Under the pieces are notes generated by a model that saw nothing but the letters and a program-made list of their open reading frames with translations, was not told the DNA's origin and ran no database searches. A program made the translations under genes and the position numbers. A stretch of 36,283 bases of DNA from Acidobacteriota bacterium (GTDB taxonomy: Bacteria; Acidobacteriota; Vicinamibacteria; Vicinamibacterales; UBA8438): contig VXME01000053.1 of assembly GCA_009861545.1 (NCBI GenBank), forward strand, positions 1-36,283, in the 5' to 3' direction. Positions within the stretch are counted from its first letter, which is position 1. Each line of letters begins with the position of its first letter. Positions 22,599 to 30,567 of the stretch are shown one piece after another.

Positions 22599-25500
22599 AT
22601 GCGCTGCCTGGCCATCGACCTGGAGGTCGGCAAGCGAAGCGAGCGAATCGACGCGTTGGCGGCGGTCGATTCCAACGGCAGGTCCCTGGTCCGCACCAGG
22701 CTCGATCCACGCGGGCTCGACCGCGCCCTGCGCGAACTCGACGACTTCGCCGAACCGGCGGACGTCATCCTCGGCCACAACCTGATCCACTTCGACCTGC
22801 CGCACCTGCGCGCGGCGGCGCCGGATCTCCGGCTGCTCGGCCGTCCGGCCCTGGACACCCTCATGCTGAGTCCACTGGCCTTCCCGAAGAATCCGTACCA
22901 CCGCCTGATCAAGCACTACCTGGATGGCGACCTGGTCCGCGAACGGCGAAACGATCCGGAGCACGACGCCCGGCTCGCGCTGACGCTCTTCGAAGACGAA
23001 CGTACCGCACTCGGCAAGGCCGGTTCCGACCTGCTGCTCGCCTGGCACTGGTTGACGTCGCGGGGTGACGACCTTGCGGCGTTCGATGCCCTGTTCGAGG
23101 CGTTGCGCTTCTCGCCGCGGCCCTCGGACAGAGACGCGAGGGACGCCATCGGCCGTCTGCTCGCCGGGAAGGCTTGCGCCACTCGGGGCGGCGCCGTCGT
23201 CTCGGGCGCGGGCGAACCGGGCTGGCCCCTGGCCTACGTGCTGGCCTGGTTGTCCGTGGCCGGCGGCAACTCGGTGATGCCGCCCTGGGTACGACACCAG
23301 TTTCCCCAGGCGGGCAAGCTGCTCGCCGAGCTGCGCGACCACGCCTGTACGGCCAGCGACTGCGGATGGTGCCGCGAAGTGCACGACGCCCGCTCCGAAC
23401 TCCGGCGCTGGTTCGGTTTCGACGACTTCCGCGCCGAACCGGCCATGCCCGGCGGCGGATCGATGCAGCGCGCCATCGTCGAGCAGGCGATGGCGGGCGG
23501 GCACGTCCTGGGGCTCTTGCCGACCGGCAGCGGCAAGTCGCTGTGCTACCAGGTGCCGGCCCTGTCGCGCTACCACAAGACGGGCGCGCTGACCGTCGTC
23601 GTTTCGCCCCTGGTCGCCCTCATGGCGGACCAGGTGGCCGGACTGCAGAACCGGGGCATCGGATCCGTGGTCACCGTCAACGGCATGTTGTCCATGCCGG
23701 AACGGTCGGACGCCCTCGACCGCATCCGGCTGGGCGATGCGGGGATCGTCCTGACTTCGCCCGAGCAACTCCGCAACCGGGGCGTGGTGGAGTCCATCAA
23801 GCAGCGCGAGATCGGCTCCTGGGTGCTCGACGAAGCCCACTGCCTGTCGAGCTGGGGCCACGACTTCCGGCCGGACTACCGCTACGTGGGCCGGTTCATC
23901 CGGGAGCGCTCCGCCGGCGGACGACCCGCCCCCGTCGTCTGTCTGACCGCCACGGCGAAACCCGCCGTCGTCGAGGACATCCTGCGCCACTTTCGCGACG
24001 AGGTCGGCATCGAGCTCCAGGTCTTCAACGGCGGGGCGCAGCGGGACAACCTGACTTTCGAGGTGGTGCCGACGAGTCCGGCGGAGAAGCTCGCGCACAT
24101 CGACGACCTGCTCCACCACCACCTGCCGGCGGACTCGGACGGCGGCGCCATCGTCTACTGCTCGACGAGGAGACGTTGCGAGGAGGTCGCCGAGTACCTT
24201 GCCGCCAAGCGTTGGTCGGCGTCGCACTTCCACGCGAAACTCCAACCGGAGCGCAAGAAGCAGGTCCAGGACGACTTCATCGAGGGGCGGCTACGCGTCA
24301 TCGTGGCGACCAACGCGTTCGGCATGGGGGTCGACAAGCCGGATGTGCGTCTCGTCGTGCATGCCGACCTTCCGGGCTCGTTGGAGAACTACCTCCAGGA
24401 AGCGGGCCGCGCCGGTCGGGACGCCGAGGCGGCCGGTTGCGTGCTTCTCTACACGGCGGACGACGTGGAACGCCAGTTCGGGCTCGCGGCACGATCGCGG
24501 CTGACCCGCACCGAGATCGATGGCATCTGCCGCGCGCTCAGGAACCTGAAAACGAAGAACGACCGCAGCGGTCGCGGTCGCAACAGCGAAGTCGTCGCGA
24601 CGCCGGGCGAGATCCTGGTCGAGGACGACGAGCACGCGTTCCGCCGCGACACCAACACCGACGACACGCGCATCAAGACGGCCATCGCGTGGCTGGAGGA
24701 CGCCCGCCTGGTTCAGCGCGACGAGAACCGCGCCGAGATATTCGCTTCCTCGCTCCTGGTCGGCACGCTCGACGAGGCCAGGCAACGCCTTGCCAGGGTC
24801 GACGAACGCCATCGTCCGCCGCTCGTCAGGATCGTCGAAAGGCTGATCAACGCACCCATCGACGAGGGCGTCTCCACCGACGAACTGATGGCCTTGTCCG
24901 GCTTGAGCCGCGACGGCGTCCGCAACGCGCTCTACGACCTCGAGCAGCTCGGCATCGCCAACAACGACACGACCCTCACCGCCTACATCCACGAGGGCAT
25001 CGAACGCTCGTCGCAGCGCCGCCTCGACAGCGCCGTCGGGCTGGAACAGGCGCTCGTGGATCGCATGCGGGAACTGGCGCCGGACCTCGACGCGGAGGCG
25101 AGGGCCTCGGTGATGCACCTGCGGCCCGTCACGCAGGCGCTCAAGGACGATGGCCACGAAGGGGCGCTGCCGCTCCTTACTCTGCGCCTGCTGCGGAGCC
25201 TGAGCATGGACGGACGCGGGGAAGACGGCCCGGGCAGCATCGACCTGCGTCAACTGGACCGCGATCAGGTCAGCGTGAAACTCAATCGCGACTGGCCTGC
25301 GCTTCTGGAAACGGCCCGTCGCCGCCGCTCGGCCGCAGAGGTGCTCCTGCAGCATCTGCGGGAGCAACTGAAGCCCGGCGTACAGGGCGCGGATCTCCTG
25401 GTCGAGACCACCCTCGGCAAGCTCCTCGAGTCCATCGAATCGGACCTGGAACTCCGGAGTTGGGTCCGGGACCCGCGCAAGCTGCTGGACCGGGCCCTGC

Positions 25501-27737
25501 TCTGGCTGCACGAACAGGAGGTCATTCGCCTCAACAAGGGCCTCGCAGTGTTCCGACCGGCGATGACCATTCGGGTGGAGAAGACCCGCCGGCGATTCGG
25601 CCGGACGGACTTCGCCCCGCTGGAACTGCACTACCAGGAACAGGTGCTGCAGATCCACGTCATGGAGGAGTTCGTCAATCGCGGGCTCGACGCCATCGCC
25701 GCCGCCCTGCAACTGGCGATGGACTACTTCGCGCTCGACCGGGACACGTTCCTGCGACGCTGGCTGCCGGACCGCACGGACCTGGCGCGCCAGACCACGC
25801 CGGAATCCTGGCGGGCCATCGTCGAGAGCCTGAACAACCCGACGCAGCGGCGCATCGTCGCGGACGACCGCGAGCAGACCAACGTCCTCGTGCTGGCCGG
25901 CCCGGGTTCCGGCAAGACCCGCGTGCTGGTCCACCGCATCGCCTACCTGCTGCGCGTACGCCGGGAGGATCCCCGCAGCATCCTGGCGCTCGCCTACAAC
26001 CGCCACGCGGCCGTCGAGATCCGCCGCCGCCTGGACGGACTCGTCGGCGCGGACTCCCGGGGCGTCACCGTCCTGACCTGCCACGGCATGGCGCTGCGCC
26101 TCACCGGCGCCCACCTCGCCAATCGTCCGGCGCTCGCCGATGACGACTTCGGCGAGCTCCTGAGGGAGGCGACCGCCTTGCTGCGCGGCGAGGGATTGCC
26201 GCCCGACGAGGCGGACGAGCAACGCGAGCGACTGCTTGCCGGCTTCCGCTGGATCCTCGTCGACGAGTACCAGGACGTCGACGAGGAGCAGTATCGACTG
26301 ATCTCGGCCCTGGCCGGCAGAACGCTGACGGGCGGGGAGCGCAAGCTGACCCTGTTCGCCGTGGGCGACGACGACCAGAACATCTATGCCTACGCCGGAG
26401 CGTCGGTGAAGTACCTCCGCCGGTTCGAGGAGGACTACAAGGCCAGGACGGTCTACCTGACCCAGAACTACCGCTCGACCGGACACATCATCGACGCCGC
26501 GAACGCGTGGATCGCGTCGGCCCGCGAGCGAATGAAGGCGGAGCACCCCATCGAGATCGACCGCTCGCGGCGCAGGAAGCCCAAGGGCGGCGACTGGGAG
26601 TCACGCGACGCAGTGGGCCGGGGCAGGGTGCAGGTTCTGCGCGTACGCGGCGACGATCGTTCGCAGGCAATCGCCGCCCTGGCCGAACTGCGCCGCCTGG
26701 CGGGACTCGCTCCCGATTGGGACTGGCGGACCTGCGCGGTGATCGCCCGCAACTGGCGCCATCTCGACCCGCTGCGCGGCCTCTGCGAACGTGACGCCAT
26801 CCCCGTGCAAGTGGCGCGCGAGGACACGTCGTTCTTCTGGCGGCTGCGCGAGGTCCGACGGCTGCGCGACTGGCTCGGCACGCTCGCGAACGGCCTGGTC
26901 ACCGGGGACGCGCTCCGGGCGTGGCTCGCCGAGCAACCGGCCGGGAACTGGTCGGACGTGCTGACGGAAGCCCTCGACGACTACCTGCTGGAAACCGGCG
27001 GCGCGGAGACCTCGGTGCAGGCGTTCACGGCCTGGCTTGCGGAGTGGGGGCGCGAGTTGCGCCGGCGTCAGACCGGTCTCCTGCTGGTGACGGCGCACTC
27101 GTCGAAGGGACTGGAATTCGACCACGTGGTCATTCTGGACGGCGGCTGGGGACAGGACGAACACGGCTACCGTCGGCGGTCGGACGAGGTGCTGCGGCTC
27201 TACTACGTCGCCATGACCCGCGCCCGTCAGACGTTGACGCTCTTGAAAATGTCGGCGGCGCACGAGAACGAGCTTCGCGACGCCCCCTGGCCGGGACGGC
27301 ATCGCGGCGGCGACTATTGGTCGCAGGACATACCCGCGCTCGTCCACCGTGAGCACGTCGTTCGCAACGAACCGCCCCCCGAGTCGGACATGCGCTACCA
27401 GCCGCTGGGGCTCAGGGATGTCGACCTGGGCTTCGCGGGACAGCACGCGTCGAGGCACCCCGTGCACGGGGCGATCGGCGCGTTGCGGACGGGCGATCCT
27501 CTCGAGGTTCGCGAGAACGGTGGCCGGTGGCTGCTTGCCGACACCAACGGCCAGGTGGTGGGACAGCTCGCCCGGAACTACCGCCCGCCGGCGGACCGGT
27601 GCAAGGCGCGCGTCCACGCGATCGTCGGATGGGACCGGCTCGACGGCAACCCGATCCAGCAGGACCGCGCCTTGCGGGAGTCGTGGGAAGTCGTGGTGCC
27701 CGAGCTGATCTACGAGTCACGAGGGAGCAGCGAATAG
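22599..27737 (+). CDS. Giant exonuclease-RecQ-UvrD fusion helicase
   Basis: A 1712-residue protein with three enzymatic modules. Residues 1-175 resemble DnaQ-like 3'-5' exonucleases: Asp7/Glu9 (AIDLEVG), Asp66 (GHNLIHFD) and Asp123 (EHDARLAL). A segment with CTASDCGWC follows. Residues 285-720 are a RecQ-type SF2 helicase: Walker A TGSGKS (309-314), DEAH (411-414), LTATA, and QEAGRAGRD (600-608), then a winged-helix region. Residues 1085-1560 are a UvrD/PcrA-type SF1 helicase: GPGSGKT (1101-1107), DEYQD (1222-1226), GDDDQNIYAYAG, QNYRST, the TAHSSKGLEFD block near 1498 and YYVAMTRARQ. The last 90 residues form a small beta-rich domain, perhaps HIRAN-like. Both motors keep their ATPase residues. 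The ATG at 22599 directly precedes the exonuclease motif; a TTG at 22581 is possible. Function is inferred as DNA unwinding and trimming in repair or defence. Confidence 0.93.
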   Translation: MRCLAIDLEVGKRSERIDALAAVDSNGRSLVRTRLDPRGLDRALRELDDFAEPADVILGHNLIHFDLPHLRAAAPDLRLLGRPALDTLMLSPLAFPKNPYHRLIKHYLDGDLVRERRNDPEHDARLALTLFEDERTALGKAGSDLLLAWHWLTSRGDDLAAFDALFEALRFSPRPSDRDARDAIGRLLAGKACATRGGAVVSGAGEPGWPLAYVLAWLSVAGGNSVMPPWVRHQFPQAGKLLAELRDHACTASDCGWCREVHDARSELRRWFGFDDFRAEPAMPGGGSMQRAIVEQAMAGGHVLGLLPTGSGKSLCYQVPALSRYHKTGALTVVVSPLVALMADQVAGLQNRGIGSVVTVNGMLSMPERSDALDRIRLGDAGIVLTSPEQLRNRGVVESIKQREIGSWVLDEAHCLSSWGHDFRPDYRYVGRFIRERSAGGRPAPVVCLTATAKPAVVEDILRHFRDEVGIELQVFNGGAQRDNLTFEVVPTSPAEKLAHIDDLLHHHLPADSDGGAIVYCSTRRRCEEVAEYLAAKRWSASHFHAKLQPERKKQVQDDFIEGRLRVIVATNAFGMGVDKPDVRLVVHADLPGSLENYLQEAGRAGRDAEAAGCVLLYTADDVERQFGLAARSRLTRTEIDGICRALRNLKTKNDRSGRGRNSEVVATPGEILVEDDEHAFRRDTNTDDTRIKTAIAWLEDARLVQRDENRAEIFASSLLVGTLDEARQRLARVDERHRPPLVRIVERLINAPIDEGVSTDELMALSGLSRDGVRNALYDLEQLGIANNDTTLTAYIHEGIERSSQRRLDSAVGLEQALVDRMRELAPDLDAEARASVMHLRPVTQALKDDGHEGALPLLTLRLLRSLSMDGRGEDGPGSIDLRQLDRDQVSVKLNRDWPALLETARRRRSAAEVLLQHLREQLKPGVQGADLLVETTLGKLLESIESDLELRSWVRDPRKLLDRALLWLHEQEVIRLNKGLAVFRPAMTIRVEKTRRRFGRTDFAPLELHYQEQVLQIHVMEEFVNRGLDAIAAALQLAMDYFALDRDTFLRRWLPDRTDLARQTTPESWRAIVESLNNPTQRRIVADDREQTNVLVLAGPGSGKTRVLVHRIAYLLRVRREDPRSILALAYNRHAAVEIRRRLDGLVGADSRGVTVLTCHGMALRLTGAHLANRPALADDDFGELLREATALLRGEGLPPDEADEQRERLLAGFRWILVDEYQDVDEEQYRLISALAGRTLTGGERKLTLFAVGDDDQNIYAYAGASVKYLRRFEEDYKARTVYLTQNYRSTGHIIDAANAWIASARERMKAEHPIEIDRSRRRKPKGGDWESRDAVGRGRVQVLRVRGDDRSQAIAALAELRRLAGLAPDWDWRTCAVIARNWRHLDPLRGLCERDAIPVQVAREDTSFFWRLREVRRLRDWLGTLANGLVTGDALRAWLAEQPAGNWSDVLTEALDDYLLETGGAETSVQAFTAWLAEWGRELRRRQTGLLLVTAHSSKGLEFDHVVILDGGWGQDEHGYRRRSDEVLRLYYVAMTRARQTLTLLKMSAAHENELRDAPWPGRHRGGDYWSQDIPALVHREHVVRNEPPPESDMRYQPLGLRDVDLGFAGQHASRHPVHGAIGALRTGDPLEVRENGGRWLLADTNGQVVGQLARNYRPPADRCKARVHAIVGWDRLDGNPIQQDRALRESWEVVVPELIYESRGSSE

Positions 27738-27863
27738 GAAGAAAGAACGACGAAGACGCGATGCGAAAGGGAACCGGTCGCCGAGGCCAAGCTGGCGCTC
27801 GTCGTACCAGATGGCGGCGTGGCGAGTCTCGGCCTGCGCCTCAGGATGAAGCTCGACCTGCAC
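27717..27863 (-). pseudogene. Truncated ParE/RelE-type toxin fragment
   Basis: On the minus strand a GTG at 27863 opens a 48-residue frame beginning VQVELHPEAQAETRHAAIWY and continuing to GLGDRF. This is the conserved N-terminal pattern of ParE/RelE plasmid-stabilisation toxins, which run to about 95 residues. After GLGDRF the similarity stops and the frame ends inside the last codons of the helicase gene. The toxin core and its catalytic C-terminus are missing, so it is a fossil. The break at about 27775 likely marks a recombination junction at the helicase's 3' side. Confidence 0.6.
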
Positions 27864-27869
27864 GCCGCT

Positions 27870-27965
27870 GTTGCCCGCGTGCCGGCCGATCGCGCCCGCC
27901 CGCTCGACCCCGGAACCCGCGCGGCGCCGCGGCATTCTTGTGATGCGGGACCGGCGCAAGCCTGA
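27870..27965 (+). pseudogene. Remnant of a second DUF4143 ATPase C-terminus
   Basis: Translation of this stretch gives DRARPLDPGTRAAPRHSC, against DRARHLGRGIRAAPWHFC at the end of the intact ATPase: 12 of 18 residues agree. The DNA agrees at 50 of 63 positions (27888-27950), in the same frame, and the remnant frame ends at TGA 27963-27965. Nothing before 27888 matches, so only the 3' tip of the gene remains. It is diverged enough not to be a recent duplication. Confidence 0.5.
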
Positions 27966-27984
27966 TGGGGTCGGACGTCGACGC

Positions 27985-28257
27985 CTACGCAACGTCGACC
28001 AGTGCGCGCGGGTTCTTCTCGGCGATCATGAGCAGTGTACGAGCGGCACCGGAAGGCTTGCGCCGGCCCTGCTCCCATTCCTGCAGGGTCCGAACCGATA
28101 CACACAGAAGTTCCGCAAACCTCGACTGGGACAGCCCCGTCTTCTCGCGAACGCTCGAGATGGCGGGCACGTTGATGATGCGTCCGTGCTGACCGCCCTT
28201 GAGTTGGCGGATGCCCTCCAGAATCTCCTCCCCGATGTCGCGCGTGGACTCAACCAT
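27985..28257 (-). CDS. XRE-family HTH antitoxin (HigA/NadS-like)
   Basis: A 90-residue protein. Residues about 33-75 are a helix-turn-helix (REKTGLSQSRFAELLCVSVRTLQEWEQGRRKPSG), with the typical end AARTLLMIAEKNPRALVDV. This is the pattern of HigA/NadS antitoxins, which bind their own promoter and neutralise an RNA-cutting HigB/RelE toxin. AGGGAGGAG precedes the ATG. The first bases overlap the end of a short upstream frame by 8 bases (ATGGTTGA), as toxin-antitoxin pairs often do, but no intact toxin is present. It is thus probably an orphan antitoxin. Confidence 0.88.
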   Translation of the reverse strand: MVESTRDIGEEILEGIRQLKGGQHGRIINVPAISSVREKTGLSQSRFAELLCVSVRTLQEWEQGRRKPSGAARTLLMIAEKNPRALVDVA

Positions 28258-28365
28258 CGATCTCCTCCCTGATCTTCCTCAGCACGGACGGAGGGATACT
28301 CTCGACGACGTTCTTTCGCGTACTCGCGCAGCAGCTTGACGTTCGTCGAGACGAGGCTCTTTAGG
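28250..28365 (-). pseudogene. Possible frameshifted 3' end of a gene before the antitoxin
   Basis: Immediately upstream of the antitoxin, one frame reads VVESIPPSVLRKIREEIDG and stops in an 8-base overlap with the antitoxin ATG. The preceding frame reads STNVKLLREYAK. Removing a single G near 28314 would join them into LLREYAKNVVESIPP, which resembles the C-terminal end of HigB-type toxins (YAKN...). No start or toxin core remains upstream. The coding look of the last part may partly come from the antitoxin's ribosome site, so this is tentative. Confidence 0.25.
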
Positions 28366-28388
28366 GCGAGTGATCTCGGAGCCGCCCT

Positions 28389-28703
28389 CTACCATGGCAA
28401 CCACTTCCCGGGTGGCAGGTGCTTCGCCAGCAGGTAGTTCCGATCCTCTTCGTAGTCGGCAATGGCGTCTGCGTATCGCTCGGGGTCATTTCGACGGAAG
28501 TTCTCCGCAAGCCCGTCCAGAGTCCTAAGCATCTTCTGAACGCGCTGAAATGAATTCGGCGCGCCCCAACTCGCCGCGTTCTCGACATGCTCAGGTACCC
28601 GATGGCTGTAGCACTGATCGAGGATTCTGTGCCGCTCCCGCACTGGCGCGCCGCCCGCTCCGACGTGGTAGCCCATGTGCGCCAAGAAGCCTTCTCGTCT
28701 CAT
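28389..28703 (-). CDS. Small protein of unknown function in the accessory island
   Basis: A 104-residue protein. It opens with MGYHVGAGGAPVRERHRILDQCY and continues with WGAPNSFQRVQKMLRTLDGLAENF and a charged C-terminal helix ending KWLPW. The GYxVG...ER..IL...WG.P.S...L layout resembles a small module that I associate with uncharacterised accessory-genome proteins, sometimes as the C-terminus of larger ones; I cannot name the family. GAGG lies 7 bases before the ATG. It could be the surviving end of a longer gene, because the frame stays open upstream, although that extension has no coding character. Confidence 0.6.
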   Translation of the reverse strand: MRREGFLAHMGYHVGAGGAPVRERHRILDQCYSHRVPEHVENAASWGAPNSFQRVQKMLRTLDGLAENFRRNDPERYADAIADYEEDRNYLLAKHLPPGKWLPW

Positions 28704-28991
28704 GCCCCGGCCTCGACCTGAGCACAGATCACGGGTTGCGGGTTGCCATGACCGCTCTGTCGCAACTGGCCGTCGACCCGTGGGCGATCGTCGTCCCCAC
28801 GGCTGAGCGTCCTCGATCCGGTGGATCTCCCGGATGAGGTACTCGACTGTGTCACGCGGCTACTTCCCGCTCTCAGCGGTTGACGTCAACCAGGTCGCCA
28901 CGAGGCGCAGGCCGGCGCGGGGCCAAGGTGTTGCCTAGTACGCGGTGGCAATCATCGCCACTTGGCTTGAGCCGGTCAGCATAGAGGCTCC
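28704..28991. other. Intergenic gap with a 14-bp palindrome
   Basis: This 288-base gap separates the accessory island from the DUF1501 gene and has no convincing gene. It contains GGTTGACGTCAACC at 28878-28891, a perfect 14-bp palindrome. Its GC content is lower than that of the flanking genes. Confidence 0.45.
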
Positions 28992-30473
28992 TCACGCCAG
29001 AATCCCCCGCATCGGGTGCCCGTCGACGTCCGCCAGCCGGAAGTCGCGGCCGCCGAAGCGGTAGGTGAGGCCCTGGTAGTCGAGGCCGAGCAGGTGCAGC
29101 ACCGTGGCGTGCAGGTCGCGGACGGTGTGGGAATTCTCGACGACGCGGTAGCCATACTCGTCGGTCTGCCCGTAGATGAAGCCCTTCTTGAGGCCGCCGC
29201 CGGCCATCCAGAGGCTGAAGCCGTAGGGGTTGTGGTCGCGGCCGTTGGTGCCCTGCACGAACGGGGTGCGGCCGAACTCGGGGGAGAAGATGACGAGGGT
29301 CTCGTCGAGCAGGCCGCGCGCCTTCAGATCCTTGACGAGGGCGGCGACCGGCTGGTCGACGGTCAGCGCGTTGGCGGCGTGGCCCTCCATCAGCTTGGTG
29401 TGCTGATCCCACGGGTTTGCGGCCTGGCCCATGCCGTCGGTGCCGACCATGGTCAGCTCGACGAAGCGCACGCCGCGCTCGACGAGGCGGCGCGCCACCA
29501 GGCACTGCCGCCCGTAGGCGGCGGTGGAGGCGTTGGGCGAATCGAGCCCGTAGAGCCTCCTGGTCGCCTCGGTCTCGCCGCGCAGGTCGGTCAGCTCGGG
29601 GACCGCGGTCTGCATCCGGTAGGCGATCTCGTAGTTGTCGATCGCCGCCTCCACGCGCGTCTCCTGGTCGGTGCGCTGGAGGAACTGCCGGTCGAGGTCG
29701 TCGATCAGGGACAGCCGCGCGCGCTGCCGGTCGTCGGTCTCGCTGGGATTGACGTTGTGCAGCGGCTCGGCGTGCTCCGGATAGATCAGCGAGCCCTGGT
29801 GCACGGCGGGCAGGAAGCCGTTGCCGAACACGTTGATGCCGCCCAGCGGGATGCCGCCGCTGCCGAGGACGACGAAGCCGGGCAGGTTCTGGTTCTCGGT
29901 CCCGAGGCCGTAGGTGACCCACGCGCCCATGCTCGGGAAGCCGGTGAACGGCATGCCGCAGTGGAAGTAGAAGTTCGCCTGGGCGTGCTCCATGAACGGC
30001 GCGGTCATCGAGCGGATGACGGTCAGCTCGTCGGCGACGCCGCCGGTGTGCGGGAAGAGCGCGCTGACCGGGATGCCGCTGCTGCCGTAGTTCGTGAACT
30101 CCCACGGGCTGGGCCAGATGTTGCCGTCCTGGTTGAACATCGTCCGCTCGGTCTGGAACGGCATCGGCTCGCCCGCCTCGGCCGCCAACCGCGGCTTCGG
30201 GTCGAACGAGTCGACGTGCGACATCCCGCCCGACATGAAGCAGAAGATGACGTTCTTGACGCTGGGCGCGAAGTCGGGCGCCTTGGCGGCGAGCGGTCCG
30301 GCGGACGCTACGCTGCCGGTCGGTCCGCCCCCCTGCGCCAGCCCCGCGTAGGCCTTGTCGGCCATCAACGCCGACAGGGCGAGCCAGCCGAAGCCGGTGG
30401 AGGTCTGCCGCAGCATCTCGCGGCGCGTCAGGAACGGGCGGGCTCCGGGGTGGTGGCGTGGGTCGAAGGGCAT
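28992..30473 (-). CDS. DUF1501 family protein, Tat-exported
   Basis: A 493-residue protein. A twin-arginine signal (LTRREMLRQTSTGFGWLALSALMA) lies at residues 15-40. The mature part is a DUF1501 domain, related to the sulfatase/alkaline phosphatase fold, with family marks NVIFCFMSGGMSHVDSFDPKP, EFGRTPFVQGTNGRDHNPYGF and HTVRDLHATVLHLLG. These proteins are abundant in Planctomycetes and Acidobacteria and almost always follow a PSCyt1/DUF1549/DUF1553 gene, as here. The reaction is unknown; polysaccharide degradation has been suggested from context. The start at 30473 is set by the Tat signal and AGAGGA upstream. Confidence 0.93.
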   Translation of the reverse strand: MPFDPRHHPGARPFLTRREMLRQTSTGFGWLALSALMADKAYAGLAQGGGPTGSVASAGPLAAKAPDFAPSVKNVIFCFMSGGMSHVDSFDPKPRLAAEAGEPMPFQTERTMFNQDGNIWPSPWEFTNYGSSGIPVSALFPHTGGVADELTVIRSMTAPFMEHAQANFYFHCGMPFTGFPSMGAWVTYGLGTENQNLPGFVVLGSGGIPLGGINVFGNGFLPAVHQGSLIYPEHAEPLHNVNPSETDDRQRARLSLIDDLDRQFLQRTDQETRVEAAIDNYEIAYRMQTAVPELTDLRGETEATRRLYGLDSPNASTAAYGRQCLVARRLVERGVRFVELTMVGTDGMGQAANPWDQHTKLMEGHAANALTVDQPVAALVKDLKARGLLDETLVIFSPEFGRTPFVQGTNGRDHNPYGFSLWMAGGGLKKGFIYGQTDEYGYRVVENSHTVRDLHATVLHLLGLDYQGLTYRFGGRDFRLADVDGHPMRGILA

Positions 30474-30567
30474 CGGTGGAATCCTCTGCGTCGGCAGCGT
30501 GTCCGGGCGTCCCCGTGCGTGCACGCCCGCGCCGCAGCGCGCGGCGCCGGCATGTGCGTATCGCGGG

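Noticed and set aside
22561-22599. A 12-codon leader peptide (MRRSGKSCQREF) whose stop overlaps the helicase ATG
   Set aside because: The TGATG overlap is suggestive of coupling, but there is no ribosome site and such short frames are common by chance.
21021-24245. A 1074-codon open frame on the minus strand
   Set aside because: It runs antisense to RNase H, the ATPase and the helicase, all with intact motifs; its sequence is low-complexity and has no domain pattern.
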